Source: Desmodus rotundus (Eukaryota > Chordata > Mammalia > Chiroptera > Phyllostomidae). Taken from it: 64,000 nucleotides of DNA. Position numbers and translations under genes: made by a program. Below the pieces are notes generated by a model, which worked only from the letters and a program-made list of their open reading frames with translations, did no database searches and was not told where the DNA came from. This document shows positions 33,788 through 45,085 of this stretch, in pieces. The DNA is taken from contig NC_071393.1 in the NCBI RefSeq assembly GCF_022682495.2, forward strand, positions 121,784,239 to 121,848,238, written 5' to 3'. The first letter of the stretch is position 1. The number at the start of each line of letters is the position of its first letter.

Positions 33788-35209
33788 TCTGGTATAAATG
33801 GTGGGAGAGCAATGAGCTTAAAATACATGGTATCGAGAAGACTACTCTGAGCATAAAGAATTGAATATTCTATCCCCATCTGCGCTGTTATATGACTTAG
33901 GCCTTTGAAATTGATAGGAGCTCTATGGAAAGTGTACACTTGACCTAACACTAGTGGAAAAGTAGAAAGATTTGCTCAATCTTCATTTCCTGTGTCTGTA
34001 GGACTAAAAGCAGCTTGGCTTGTTCATATAATTGACTGATTATTTTTGAAGCTGATAGTCAATTTGGTACTATACAGACGCAGTCAGAGAGAAGAAACTG
34101 TTCTTTTTTGTTTGTTTTGGATAGTGGCCCCCTAAACCAAGGCCAATGACTCTTAGATTTATAGGGTGGATGAAATTTTTTCAACACTTCAATAAGGAAA
34201 AGATATTCTCTTGAGACTTAAGTAACTGAAGCATAGTCATGTTCTTTTCTTTCTCCATTTATAGCCTCAGAAAAGTCAAGCACATTTGTCCAGAATAATC
34301 TAGATTAACCGTCAGGCTCTAAATTTATTATAAATATACAATTTTTAGTAGACTTGCAGCCAAACCTACCCGTTTTATCCCCTGGGTCATTGATAATAAT
34401 TAAGAGGCTCTGCTTGTGGTTTCTAAGGGGGACCGAAATCAAGACTGTATTATGATTAAGCCTCTGCTTCTGACATGTGCCAATGAGCAAGGTTTGTTTA
34501 AGTTGGCAGCGTTTAATGCTCGTGTGAAATATTTTGTATTTTCCTGCCACTAATTATGTTATGATTAAGTTACATCCACTGGAGTGTAATTATCTATTGC
34601 ATAATACTTTTTATTTGTGGGTCCCTAGAAATTTGCCACTTCAACAGCACTGGCTGAGGGTCCGCTGCACCTTTTTAATGGTAAAACTTTCTTTCTCACC
34701 ATTCGATTTATCTTCATTTCCCTAGGAACTCCTTCGTAATCATTTCTGGATGAATAAAATCCTGGTCTAGGTTGTTTATCTTGCTGATAGGATTTTTCAT
34801 CTGGGCCTTGTGAATTCTGGGGCAATCGCGATTGTAGTGGGTTCGCTGGGGGAGGGGGCCACTCACCGAAGCGGTGGGGAGCTTCTGTAAGAGATGTCAT
34901 GAAGAGTCCACTTCAGTTTCAGTTTCCATTTTTAGAGCTTTGAGTTTTTCCCAGTCACAGAACAATGGAGAGCGGACAGCTGTGTCGTAATTGATACCAC
35001 CTCTTTCCTTCATTTTTATACTTTAATATATTTTTTATGTCTTAGCTAGCCAATAATTTTCTTTGCTTTTGAGACCCTGGAGCTTTAAATCAGTTCACTG
35101 GGTGAGGAGAATAATGTTGCCACAAAGCCATCCTGACCTTGATACCTTCTCTCCCTTTTCCCCACATTTCAGTGTATGTGACTCCATGGCACAGGCCACA
35201 TCTGCCTTT
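33788..35209. other. Unique DNA; possible developmental enhancer at 34290-34640
   Basis: No repeats recognised. 34290-34640 has repeated homeodomain-type cores: GATTAAC, ATAATTAAG, GATTAAGCC, 'CTAATTATG', 'GATTAAG' and 'GTAATTATC'. No coding signal. Confidence 0.4.
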
Positions 35210-35290
35210 CTCAGCATCTGATTCCTAGGAGTTCGGTACAGTGCCTGGCACCAAACACCAGCTTTGCTGAAAAAATGAATGAATGACTTT
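35210..35290 (+). repeat. L2 LINE 3'-end fragment
   Basis: 'GGTACAGTGCCTGGCACCAA' followed by a terminal AATGAATGAATGAC is the L2 3' end. Confidence 0.6.
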
Positions 35291-35454
35291 CCTCCCCTGT
35301 GGTGGCTTTTGAGTACCTTCTCAAAAATGGCATTGTAGTGTTCTGGAGTTCACTTTATGTTTCTGGAAATTAGGTGGTAGTTAGATCAACTTTTTGTTCT
35401 TTTGCTGCTTTCAGATGCTGTGATTTTTAAATTATATACCATGTGATTGACTCA

Positions 35455-35850
35455 ATTCACTCAGTCATTCATTCATTCAGCAAATACTAATTATGCACTT
35501 ACTGTGTGCCACATAATGTTCAAAGTGTAATGGTGATCACAGTTGAAAAAGTCCCTGATGTCATGGAGCTTATATTTTTACTGGGACAGACAGAGAAGTG
35601 AACAAATCACGGAAGTGTTAGGTGGTGGTGACCGTCTGGAAAAGGGGGAGCACAGAGCACAGTGAATGAGAGTCTCTGGGGGTGTTGTTGATGGAGGCTT
35701 GGAGAAGTCCTCTCTACACAGGTAGTACAAGCCAATTGTGCAGGGATGAGGTGGGAGAGCGTCTTAGGCAAGCAGCTCCTTGCAGGAACAAGACCCATAC
35801 GTACAAAGAAGGCCAGTGGGGCTGCAGCATAGGAACAAATGAAAAGCTTA
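35455..35850 (-). repeat. L2 LINE 3' region, minus strand
   Basis: The complement of an L2 3' end begins with CATTCATTCATTCAGCAAAT and ACTTACTGTGTGCCACATAA. It continues with 'TCATGGAGCTTATATTTTTA', 'GGTGGTGACCGTCTGG' and a 'GAGAAGTCCTCTC' block. It faces the L2 fragment at 35.2 kb. Confidence 0.8.
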
Positions 35851-37089
35851 AGCTTTGAGTGGGTTTTGGAAATGGATGTGTGGGTGTCCAAATGGGGTGG
35901 AGACCGTCTAACGATAACATTAAGGGTTCAACATCAAAACACTAGCAAGCATGGTATTAGACAAGCATTCTTGGGACAAAGGGCAAAAGCCTGATAAATT
36001 AATCTTTGATCTCAACCCATTTTCTGCATTAACACCCCTGAAAGCTGGACAAACCTCATACCTAAGCCTAGGGCATTATACAACATATCCTTAAAGAAGG
36101 GTCAGAAAATTAAAAGAAAAGAAAAGAACTGTGAAAAGAAATTCCACAACATTTAATTCAAAATAGGAAAGCAATTATACTTTACAATGCATTCTTTTCC
36201 CTGGTGTTTCAGCTTCCCATGATGCCCGGCTTCATTAAAGCAGACAGGAAACAGGAATGTGAAGTGCTGGTAGAATTATACTTTCAGAGCTGCAACTAAT
36301 TGTTTTGATGAAAACAAAAAACCACAATATAACACTCCAGGAGAAGAAGATCAATGCTTGCACACTGGGCAAACTCGGGAAAGAAAGGAAACAAAGAGAA
36401 TAATAACAAAAACACAACACATTGTTTTATCTGTCACATTTCATTTAAACAAAACAAAACCAGGAGAAAGCTTGGTTTCATAACAGATCAGGGTGCCGTT
36501 TGAGGAAAATGTCACTGTAGCTCTGCCGTGCATTTTTTTGTGTCTCTTCCTAAGCACACTTTCTTGCTTATTTTGTTATTGACTTGATTTCTTTCTGTTA
36601 TAAAATGGGAATAGTCATGTTTATTGCAACCCTGTCTCTAGGGATACTGACAAGATCTATAGTTGTAGCAAAGGGAGATGAAATAACTGAATAACTAAAT
36701 TGTTGCTGTGCCCTGTTTGCTTAGTGAACTGACGCTCCTTTGCAGGTGTCAGAGAATTGGGTTCTGGTTTTACCTCTGTCTGCATCACAAGTGAGGCCTT
36801 GATTCCCTGGCCTCTACTTTGGGGGCCCACCTGAGATACCTAGGGTTTGATCAAATCAACAATGAAGCCTTTCCTCTCCTGATATCTACAATTCTAAATA
36901 TGTATCAGTTTTTAATCTTTTTCACCATATACTTTGTATAACCACAGGGACCTACGATTTATCTCTCAACAGTACTCTGATAATTATAACCAAATCAGAG
37001 TAAGAAATGACTATAGAAGAAATGCTTTATTTGGAAGCTATTTGCAGAGGACAAAAAGCCTTTCTAGCTATGAAATCCTTCCTGCTTAT
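35851..37089. other. Unique DNA, nothing recognised
   Basis: No repeat family, RNA gene or coding frame recognised. Confidence 0.4.
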
Positions 37090-37851
37090 TGTCACTAAGT
37101 GGAGAAAAGGGGACCCTAGTGCCCTGTTGGTGGGAATGCAGACCAGTGCAGCCACTGAGGAAAATAGTATAGAATTTCCCCCCAAAATTAAAAGTGGAAC
37201 TGCGTTTTGACTGAGTGATCCCACTGCTGAGAATATATCCTAAGAATCCCAAAACACCAATTCAAAAGGATATATGCACAGCTATGTTCATATCAGCGTT
37301 ATTTACAGTGGCCAAGATCTGGAAATTGCCCAAGTGCCCATCAGTAGATGAGTAGATAAAAAAACTGGTATGTTTACACAATGGAATACTACATGGCCTT
37401 GAAAAAGAAGGAACTCTTATCTTTTGGGTCAGCATGGATGGACCTGAAGATTATTATGTTAATGAAATAAGCCAGTCAGAAAAAGACAAATACCACGGGA
37501 TGTCACGTATATGTCAAATCTAATGAACAAAATAAACCGCCAGACAAAATACGAACAGACGCATGGACACATGGAACAGGCCGACAGCTGTCGGAGGGGA
37601 GCAGGGAGGTGAAGACCAGATGAAAGAAGGGGAAGGGATTAGCCAAAAAACATATACGCAAAATTCTCAGACATAGACAGCAGTGTGAAGACAGCCAGAG
37701 GGTAAGGTGGAGTGGGGGGTGAGTGGAGGCAGGAAAAGTAGGGGGGAAATGAGGACGTCTGTAATAGTGTCAACAATAAGAAATTTTAATCTAAGTTCAG
37801 AATGCCTTTCAAGATAGTGTTACTAATAAAATGATGAATACAAAAAAAAAA
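37090..37851 (+). mobile_element. Bat-type L1 LINE, 5'-truncated
   Basis: The sequence matches the end of L1 ORF2: 'GTGGAGAAAAGGGGACCC', 'TGATCCCACTGCTGAGAATA', 'TATTTACAGTGGCCAAGATC' and a decayed YTMEYY region at 'ACAATGGAATACTACATGG'. A G-rich 3' UTR and a terminal A10 tail (37842-37851) follow. It is younger-looking than the L1s at 51.6 and 62.5 kb. No clear target duplication was found by eye. Confidence 0.93.
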
Positions 37852-37889
37852 GGAAGCAAAGCATCATTAGAAATATAAGAACAATTGGT

Positions 37890-38065
37890 CTGTTTGAGAT
37901 CTTTGCTTCCCAAGTGTGGTCTGAGGAACAGTAGCAACACCACTTGGGATCTTGTTAGGAGTGTGGAATTTCAGGCCTTGTCCCTGACCTACAGAACCAG
38001 AATATTCTTTGTGACCAGAGGGCTAAGCGAATCTTTGGCACATTAACACTTAAGAAGCTTTATTT
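37890..38065 (+). mobile_element. MER5A-type hAT-Charlie element
   Basis: CTTCCCAAGTGTGGTCTGAG, 'CACTTGGGATCTTGTTAGG', 'GACCTACAGAACCAGAATAT' and 'TTAACACTTAAGAAGC' follow the MER5A consensus order. It is a short, non-coding relic of a hAT transposon widespread in placental mammals. Confidence 0.85.
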
Positions 38066-39299
38066 TAGATGTGTGGCCAATAAGTGGGATTATTCAGCAG
38101 ATGATCCATTCTAACTTCAAACAGAATAAACACACAGTTACTGCAGGAGACCCAGCTGCAGCACCCCGGTTGCTCTGTGGCCCCCTGGAGGTTTGTCTAT
38201 GGAGTCACTTACAAAATACTGTGCTAGCCAAGAAGTGGTACTCTTTCTTCGGCTTCAGAGCTGGACAGTGACCCGTTTTGCTGTTAGTTGTTACCCCTCA
38301 AGTTTGCAAAGTGTAACTCATATTTCTGCTGGCTGAGGTGAGCATATTTGGAAGAAATGCCCATGCTGGAAAAAAACATCCACCTGATTTCTGCATCTAA
38401 AGGCCAAAGAACTGATAAGTAGCCTCTCTACTCACTTGTGTTTAAAGTAATATTCAAAGTCATTTTCTTTCTTTTGTGCATGCATTGGCCATAGAATTTC
38501 TTTCTCTGTCTCTGCGTGTTCATGTGTGTATACACAAAATAGGAGGTGGGTGGATATCAGCCTCTGTTAACTGAAAATATACTTACTGTTCTATGCTTAG
38601 GGCCACAGTGAAGTGGGTTCAAAAATGATATTCTTGGATGGATATTTCTTTTCCATTTATTAGGGCATGAAATTGAATAGGGGATCTTTGTGCCACGGAG
38701 GCAGTGACTTCAGCATAGAAGGGTAACATGAGCCACCTAGTGGAAGGCTGGATTTCTGTTGCTCAGGTCAGCTGAGGTCTGCTCTGTGGCTCTAGGAGAT
38801 GGGTTGTACTTTCAATGTAGCACTTGGATGCTTTTCTTAGAGAAAATGACTAAAGAGTCTCAACAGAAGGCATGCAAGCCATGCACGACTTAAATAGGAG
38901 CAGACCAGAGACCACACAGTGCAAAAGGGTATCGTATTTGCGAGAAGTGGGAAGTCTGAAGTCATCGGGGCAATGTTTGAATTGGACCACAGAAGAAGAA
39001 GTCAACAGACCTCAGATTTCAGCTTTAAGAGCTCAGCATGTCTTAAGTGACACTGTATATGCTATGAGTCTGGAGACTTCATTTATAATGCCACAAGATG
39101 TTCTGGTCAGTCTAAACAGGAAGGGGAACTCTAATTTCTTTGAGAAATTAGAAAGCACATCAATAAATCTTTTGAGTTCAAGTCTTCAATAGTAACCCAA
39201 AACATACAGTTTTTGGCCTCTGAATAGGTGACTCTGTGGCGAAGAAGAAGGAATGAGTGATCCAGAACAGTGTTTAATTTTATTCATATGGTCATGGAC
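38066..39299. other. Unique DNA, nothing recognised
   Basis: Frames of up to 106 codons (38872-39192) show no recognisable motif. Possible old repeats only. Confidence 0.4.
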
Positions 39300-39510
39300 T
39301 TGACCTATGATTGAGCTTCATAACATGTTAGGTTTCCTGGAAGAAGCCTTGGAGAGATGCCAGTTGATCTCTACATTATAGACTGGTGAACTAAGTCCCA
39401 ATGAGCCCAAATGGCATGACAAGTTCACAGAGTTTCGTGGCAGAATTGGGACTAGAGCTCAAAATTCTCGAATTACAGGGCATTGAACTTTCTGCTACAA
39501 GGGAAGACAT
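39300..39510 (+). repeat. MIR-like SINE relic
   Basis: 'GACTGGTGAACTAAGTCCCA' followed by 'TCGTGGCAGAATTGGGACTA' and AGAGCTCAAAATTCTC correspond to the later MIR blocks. Confidence 0.55.
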
Positions 39511-39929
39511 AAGAGAATGTTATAGGAGGATGTAGGATGAAAGTTTAAAGCAGACCCCACATTGCTAGAACTGGCATCCCCTTGTCTCAGACTACAAATG
39601 CCCATTTTCCTAGCAATGAATGGCGTGACACAGGTGCCGAGCCTTTCCAGCCCGATGTATGTGTGTGCAGTGTGTGTATAAGGCTTTCATACAAAAGGGC
39701 ATCGATGGAAATCTTCACAGTGAGTGGTCATTAGGGAAATCTGCTCAAGCAAAAGATGGGAGGGTGCTTTCCTCCCTTTACTATGCATCCATTTGTTCCA
39801 CAAGCTTGTCTTGGCTGTGAACCAGCATCTAAGTCAAGTAGCAGCAATAAAAAATGAACAAGGTACATGCCGTCTTTAGAGAGCTTATAGGATAGTCCAG
39901 TGGAGAAGACAGATTGTAACTATGCAATT
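39511..39929. other. Unique DNA with TGTG runs
   Basis: Short GTGTGTGCAGTGTGTGTA run near 39659-39678. No element recognised. Confidence 0.4.
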
Positions 39930-40240
39930 TATTTAACATATTTTTTGAATCCTGTGCCAGGCACTGTGTTTGTCATAGGGGACCCAGTAAAGAAAGAGAT
40001 AGTCATAGTCCCTGAGATGTGGGAGCTCACTGTACAGCTATAACAGACATTAAAGACATTCACGAACAATTAGTACTTTGATAAAGGTTTACACCTGGAA
40101 TCTGAGAGCACAGCGTGAGGGCACATGATACAAACGAGGACCGGGGTCAGGGGAGTGTTTCACTTGAGTTTCATCGCGGAGAGCAGTGATGAATTGAGCA
40201 AGTGATACCTCTCAGGGCTAATGGTGTTCCTAGATTTTTC
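39930..40240 (-). repeat. L2 LINE 3' region, minus strand
   Basis: 'CCTGTGCCAGGCACTGTGTT', 'GGGACCCAGTAAAGAAAGAG' and 'TGGGAGCTCACTGTACAGC' match the complement of the L2 3' end. Confidence 0.65.
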
Positions 40241-40639
40241 TGGGCCTTTTTCATAAGCCATGGAATATCTTGAGAACATGCAGCGATGAAGATAGACTTA
40301 TTTCGCTCGCTTAAAACGATTCCTTCTCGCTAGGGCCCCAGGAGTTGAATGAGGCAATTGCTTCTTTTGATTTCTTTGGCTAGGAAGAGAGAATTTTTGG
40401 CCCTTTCCCCAGAAAGCTGTTTTCCGCATGTATCACTTTGTGTGACAGCTTAGACATATGATTAGCAGGTACTGACTTAAGCAGGAAGCATCGTGCGAGA
40501 TGTAACTGGACTACAGGGTTTGTCATTAGGGGCTATTTCCACTGGGATAATGGAAACCTCAGATGGTTTGTTTTTGTTCACTTTCCCAAAATACTCCTGT
40601 TTGAAGCTTTGAGAATCTGCGTCAGGATCTCAAGGACTG
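40241..40639. other. Unique DNA, nothing recognised
   Basis: No element recognised in this 400-bp stretch. Confidence 0.4.
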
Positions 40640-40805
40640 TACAGCTTTTTGGAGAGTCTGTTTATGCTAAACAGAGAAATGTAACTCAGAAGATTCTTTG
40701 TAAGTGAGGGAACCGAAGCGCAGAGAGGTGAGGAGAAGCTGTGCAAGGCGAGATGATGAGTTAGTGACGAGCTGCCTGGACTCCTGGCTGCTGTGTCTTG
40801 CACCC
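40640..40805 (+). repeat. MIR-like SINE relic
   Basis: 'GAGGGAACCGAAGCGCAGAG' with AGGTGAGG and 'CTGGACTCCTGGCTGCTGTG' resembles the MIR core and 3' part. Confidence 0.6.
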
Positions 40806-40964
40806 AGCTGGATCCTTCACTTTGTGCAGACTGTGTTCAGTTTGCAGTCATTTCCCAAGCAACCCACCTACCAGCCTTGCTCCTAGAGGTTTAGATGAGC
40901 CATATTCTAAATATGGCTTCTTAATGCCATTATTTTAAAGCACAAAACCACATCAGTGGTAGAA

Positions 40965-41055
40965 AGTCGGCATTTTTCATCTTTGTGTCTCCAACTCCCA
41001 CCACAGTCTTGGCATGTACTAGGGTGTTAGTAAATATTTTTTTTGGAATTGAAAA
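40965..41055 (+). repeat. L2 LINE 3'-end fragment
   Basis: 'CATCTTTGTGTCTCCAACTC' then 'TTGGCATGTACTAGGGTGTT' and AGTAAATATTTTTTTTGGA follow the L2 terminus. Confidence 0.65.
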
Positions 41056-41079
41056 AAATGGATATAATTTTGGTCAGTA

Positions 41080-41165
41080 GCATTTGAAATCTTGTTCTAT
41101 CAATGCCACTGTCTAGCTGTGTGATGTTAGCTTTTCTAACCTTGTTTCCCTGGCCATAAAATGGC
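41080..41165 (-). repeat. MIR SINE fragment, minus strand
   Basis: 'CCACTGTCTAGCTGTGTGAT' and 'CTTGTTTCCCTGGCCATAAA' with ATGGCAA are the complement of the MIR core. Confidence 0.7.
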
Positions 41166-41335
41166 AACATCCATCCATGTATTTATTCAGCAAATACTTA
41201 TTGATTAATTGCTGTATTCTGGGAAATGTCACATGTGCTGGAGAGTCTGTGGAAGGTGACGGAGGAACCAGTCACCACCCATTGTGACTGCCTGTCTACT
41301 GGAGACAGACAGTGAAAAGGCTGCTGTAGCTTGTA
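41166..41335 (-). repeat. L2 LINE 3' end, minus strand
   Basis: ATCCATCCATGTATTTATTC, 'AGCAAATACTTATTGATTAA' and 'TGGAGACAGACAGTGAAAAG' match the complement of L2. Confidence 0.6.
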
Positions 41336-41984
41336 TATTGCACTAAATTAAGTGATGGCAGCTGAGACTGTGGTCTCTACCTTCAGCCTTTTGGTTTCCT
41401 TTCTCTGGTAGAGTAGTTATGCTTCACTTAATGTATTCTTTGTGTCTAAAGCTGCCCCCTGTTGTAAAAAGAAAGAGCTAATATAAACATTCCCGCGTCC
41501 ACCCAAGGCAGTCAAACCCTCTGTTGGATTTCATTTCTTATTAAAGGTAAAGTAAATATAAATTCTAAACATTTTCATGTTTACTCTGTGTATTCTTCCA
41601 GGGGCCAAAACGGTGGGCATGAGTGGTGTCATAAATCATCAGTATGAATGATGTTCAATACTGTAATTATAAAAATACTACATAGTGATAATGAAAGCAG
41701 AGAAAATACATTAAGTCTGCTCCCAAGGTCAAATTATTTTCCCTAATTTTATATGTGAAATGTATTTTAAAACCTCTAATCTTTCTTAAGATCTTAATTT
41801 ATGAATTCAATTGTGAGATGGTACTTTCTTGTATATATCACTGTGCACTAATTTAACTTGGTCACATTTGAACCTTCCAGTTGCACTTCAGAGTTTCACA
41901 CGTGATCGATGTGAAGCAAGGGGATGCCTGTGTTTGAATAACAATGTGTTCTTTTGTGTTCGCTAGCCTTGTGAAACCCCTTCC
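41336..41984. other. Unique AT-rich DNA
   Basis: No element recognised. Confidence 0.4.
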
Positions 41985-42200
41985 AGCTCTCCAAACGCAG
42001 GGCTTCTTGACAGCACTGGTTTGGAGTCTGCTCTTTCCTCTCCGTGATGCTCTCTTCCTCCTCCCGTGCCTGTTGAACAACCACTCACCCTGTAAGACTG
42101 AGTTCAGGTGTCACCTCCATTGCAAAGACTTGCCACTCTCTCCTCGTTGTAGGTGCACGCCCCTGTTTTCTAGTCTAATAGAATCATACATATCCTTTAT
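41985..42200 (+). repeat. L2 LINE fragment
   Basis: 'GTAAGACTGAGTTCAGGTGT' with CACCTCC is the diagnostic L2 stretch (usually AGCTCAAATGTCACCTCC). Flanking pyrimidine-rich sequence fits L2. Confidence 0.65.
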
Positions 42201-42419
42201 CATTAAAATAATCAAAGCTGTCCACTCAACCGTTATCGTACGATATTTTCTGTAGTAGACACAGGAATGCCTTCCGGTTGCCTCATCTGTTCTTGAGGAA
42301 AGAGGTTTTTCCCTGACACTGAGTAGGAACTGAACTAATGTTTGTTATTGTATGCCAATAAGTGTGGCAAACCTGTATTGAGTTATTATTTTTATCTAGA
42401 ATAAGCTCCTTATTTTAAT
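42201..42419. other. Short unique stretch
   Basis: No element recognised. Confidence 0.4.
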
Positions 42420-42595
42420 CAATTTATTTGAAGTCTACAGCAATCCTTTGATGTAGGTATCGTCATATCCATTTCACCTTTAAAATGCCTGAGACATACA
42501 AAGGTTAATTACTTTACCCAAGGTCATCCAGCCACCAGGAGGGGAAGGTAAGATTTAACCCCCAGTTCTGCATTACTCCAAAGGCCTCTCACTGA
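42420..42595 (+). repeat. MIR SINE
   Basis: 'CCTTTGATGTAGGTATCGTC', 'CATTTCACCTTTAAAATGCC', 'CTTTACCCAAGGTCATCCAG' and 'AGATTTAACCCCCAG' follow the MIR order. Confidence 0.82.
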
Positions 42596-43117
42596 TATGA
42601 TTTATGTTGAAGTCACTAAAGCAGCTGGGTAGAAAAAAATTGGAATAATGACTAATAATAACTCATACCTGAATGGCAGTTTACCTCTTACATAGTATTT
42701 TACTCTGCAGTATATTATCCAATTAAACATTATTACTTTATTACACACAATACTTTTCCGATTTAGAAGAATTACAAAGAAATTACAAATAAAGAAAACA
42801 ACCTCCAAATTTCACCAAGCAGAGATAACTTTCATCAATGTTTTCATCGATAATTTGCACATGTTTTCTTTGTATTTTTCTCCCTCTGGGTGTGTGCATG
42901 TCTATTGGCATGCATCATGCTATTTACAATATTCATTTAATGATATATCAATAAATATCAATAACTTTTCTTCATGTCTACAATAATATTCTATGTTGTG
43001 TCATAAATTATTTTGTTGGCATTTATGTTGACTCACCACTCTTATCTCTGGGGTTTTTGCTTCCTTCATGGGTTCTAAAGACACTCCCATATTTTAATAT
43101 ATAATAATATATAACAA
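42596..43117. other. Unique AT-rich DNA
   Basis: A-rich and T-rich stretch (about 42700-42990) with repeated ATATCAATAA. No family recognised. Confidence 0.4.
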
Positions 43118-43360
43118 TACAGTGGTACCTCGGTACTCATCGTTAATTCATTCCAGAACTCAGGACGAGTGCCAAAACCAATGAGTACTGAATGACAAAG
43201 CATTTTCTCTTGCATGGTGGTGTTATGACTCATACAAGTTCTAGCAAGTGTGACGAGTCCCGGGTAAGCACTGAGTGCTGAACCATCTCTTTCTCATCAA
43301 AATGCAATGAATACAGGATTTGATGAGTTCTGAAGCCATGAGTACTGAGGTATGACTGTA
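43118..43360. mobile_element. Complete short Tc1/mariner-type element (MITE) with TA duplication
   Basis: The left end CAGTGGTACCTCGGTACTCA (from 43120) and the complement of the right end, CAGTCATACCTCAGTACTCA (to 43358), are terminal inverted repeats matching at 17 of 20. The 239-bp element is flanked on both sides by TA (43118-43119, 43359-43360), the Tc1/mariner target duplication. It does not encode a transposase, so it was moved in trans. Confidence 0.9.
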
Positions 43361-43397
43361 TTTGTTATAAAAGTAACCTTGTGCTGATACCAAAATC

Positions 43398-43605
43398 TGT
43401 GTTAGTTTTCTGTCTGTGTAACAAATTACCACAAACTTAAAGGCCTGAAACAAAAACTTCTGCTATCTCATAGTTTCCATAGGTCAGAATCCTGAGTGTG
43501 GCTCAGCTGGGTCCCTAGCAAAGCTGCACCCAAATGGTGATCTATGGAAGGGTTCTCATCTCGAGAGAGAGACCATGGGGCCACCTTAAAGTCCACCGCA
43601 CATGG
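43398..43605 (-). repeat. LTR relic (MLT1-like), minus strand
   Basis: 'TTTTCTGTCTGTGTAACAAA' then TTACCACAAACTTAAAGGC and 'GTTTCCATAGGTCAGAATCC' form the complement of the 3' part of an ancient MaLR-type LTR. The family is approximate. Confidence 0.6.
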
Positions 43606-44089
43606 TTGATGGAAATAATTCTATGTGAAATAAATAAATTAATTAAATAAATAAGTAAGTCATTAGGCCATGAAGAAAAATGAGGCAAAATACAGGTGAG
43701 TAATTTTGTGACCCTAGAATTTACTATGCAAAACCCCTCAACATTTCTGGTTGTAAAAACGATGAAAAGCCAGTCACACGCAGAATGATATCCTCTGAGG
43801 ACCAAGGGACCTGGGGTGTGTATACACTGAAACTCGAGGGTCCTGTGTTGGGTACCACTCTCAGGGTGTACTACTTTTCTGGGTCTTCTGCTCTACTCTC
43901 CTCAGAAAACATGGGCTTCTGAGGCTCTGGATAAGGATGCTTTAGGTACAGTAATGTGTCTCCTGGCAACCTGGAGTTGCTGGAGCACATGCGAGCTCTG
44001 AAGGACGAGAGCACCAACAGTGACCACTCCACCACCTGAGCCATCTCTTTGACCACATCCGCTTTTTCTAGTTGGCCATAAGGGAATCT
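43606..44089. other. Unique DNA with (AAATAAAT)n
   Basis: Short AAAT/AATT-rich run at about 43625-43660. No element recognised. Confidence 0.4.
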
Positions 44090-44226
44090 CTGCGTTCATT
44101 CACTTAAAAAATATTTATCTACTTATGTTGGGAACATGACAGGTATGGTGTAAGAAATAGACAATAAATGAGTATATAATATGATGTGAGGTAAGAAAAT
44201 GCACTATTAGGAAAAATAAAGCAGAG
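44090..44226 (-). repeat. L2 LINE, minus strand, left part (split by MLT1)
   Basis: The complement of the L2 3' end runs CATTCACTTAAAAAATATTT, 'ACATGACAGGTATGGTG', 'AGACAATAAATGAGTATATA' and GGAAAAATAAAGCAGAG. The element resumes after the MLT1 at 44680. Confidence 0.82.
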
Positions 44227-44679
44227 TGTTGGAAAATGGTCCCAAGAGTTTTAGTCCTTATTCCTAGAATTGGTAAATATAAACTCATTTGGGGTAAAAC
44301 AAAAAAAAAAAGGTCTTTGATGGTGTGATTAAGTAGAGGTTCTTGAGATGGGAAGATGCTTCTGGATTTTCTGGGTCAGCCCGGCATGCCATCACAAGTA
44401 TCCCTCATGAGAGAGAGGCCGAGGGGGATTTTGCAGACACATTAGGAGAAGGTGATGCCAAAAGAGAGAAATTGGTGCGATGTAGACATAGGCCAAGGAA
44501 TGCCAGCTGCCACCCGAAGCTGGAAGGGATAATGAATGTATTCTCCCCCAGAATCCCTGGGAGCCCTGCTGATAACTTGATTTCAGTCCAGGCTTCAGGT
44601 TTCTGGCCTCCAGCCCCATGCCTAGTGTTTTAAAGTGCAGTATGTAGTCATTTATTGGAGCTGCATCAGAAAATTAGTA
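44227..44679 (+). mobile_element. MLT1-type MaLR solo LTR inserted in L2
   Basis: Ordered MLT1 blocks: TGTTGGAAAATGGTCCCAAG at the start, 'GTGTGATTAAGTAGAGGTTC', 'TTGCAGACACATTAGG', 'GGCCAAGGAATGCCAGC', 'CCCTGCTGATAACTTGATTT' and the terminal 'CATCAGAAAATTAG'. It is a solo LTR of an ancient non-infectious ERVL-MaLR element, with no internal genes. An A run lies within it at about 44301-44312. Confidence 0.85.
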
Positions 44680-45085
44680 GATGGGGTCAAAAGAGGAGCA
44701 AATGAGTGGAGTCATCATTTTAGAAAGAGTGTTGAGGGGCGTTCTGTCTTGAATGGGCACATTTGAGCAGCGACTGGGATGACTGCAAGAGAATGAGTCA
44801 TTTAAGAGAACTGCTCTGGGCAGAGAGGGCACTCAATGCAGAGTTCCTTAGGTGGGAGGAGGCTTGGTGTCTCTCACAAGCTGCGGGGAGGTCAGCATGC
44901 CTGGGGCGGAGAGAGCTGGGGGAAGGAGGTAAGGGGACCAGGTAGACTAGAGAGGCAAGACCACATCCGTTGGGGTCTTTCAGGACTTGGGTTTTTTTTT
45001 CTGGGATATGGTGGACAACACTTGGAGTGGTTTAGAAGAGGGACTGGAACTGACTTTAAAGCCCTCTGCCCCACCGAAAGTTCCT
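44680..45085 (-). repeat. L2 LINE, minus strand, right part
   Basis: 'CACATTTGAGCAGCGACTGG', 'CTGCTCTGGGCAGAGAGGGC', 'GACCACATCCGTTGGGGTCT' and 'ACTTGGAGTGGTTTAGAAGA' continue the complement of L2 from the left part. The gap in the L2 is filled exactly by the LTR. Confidence 0.8.
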
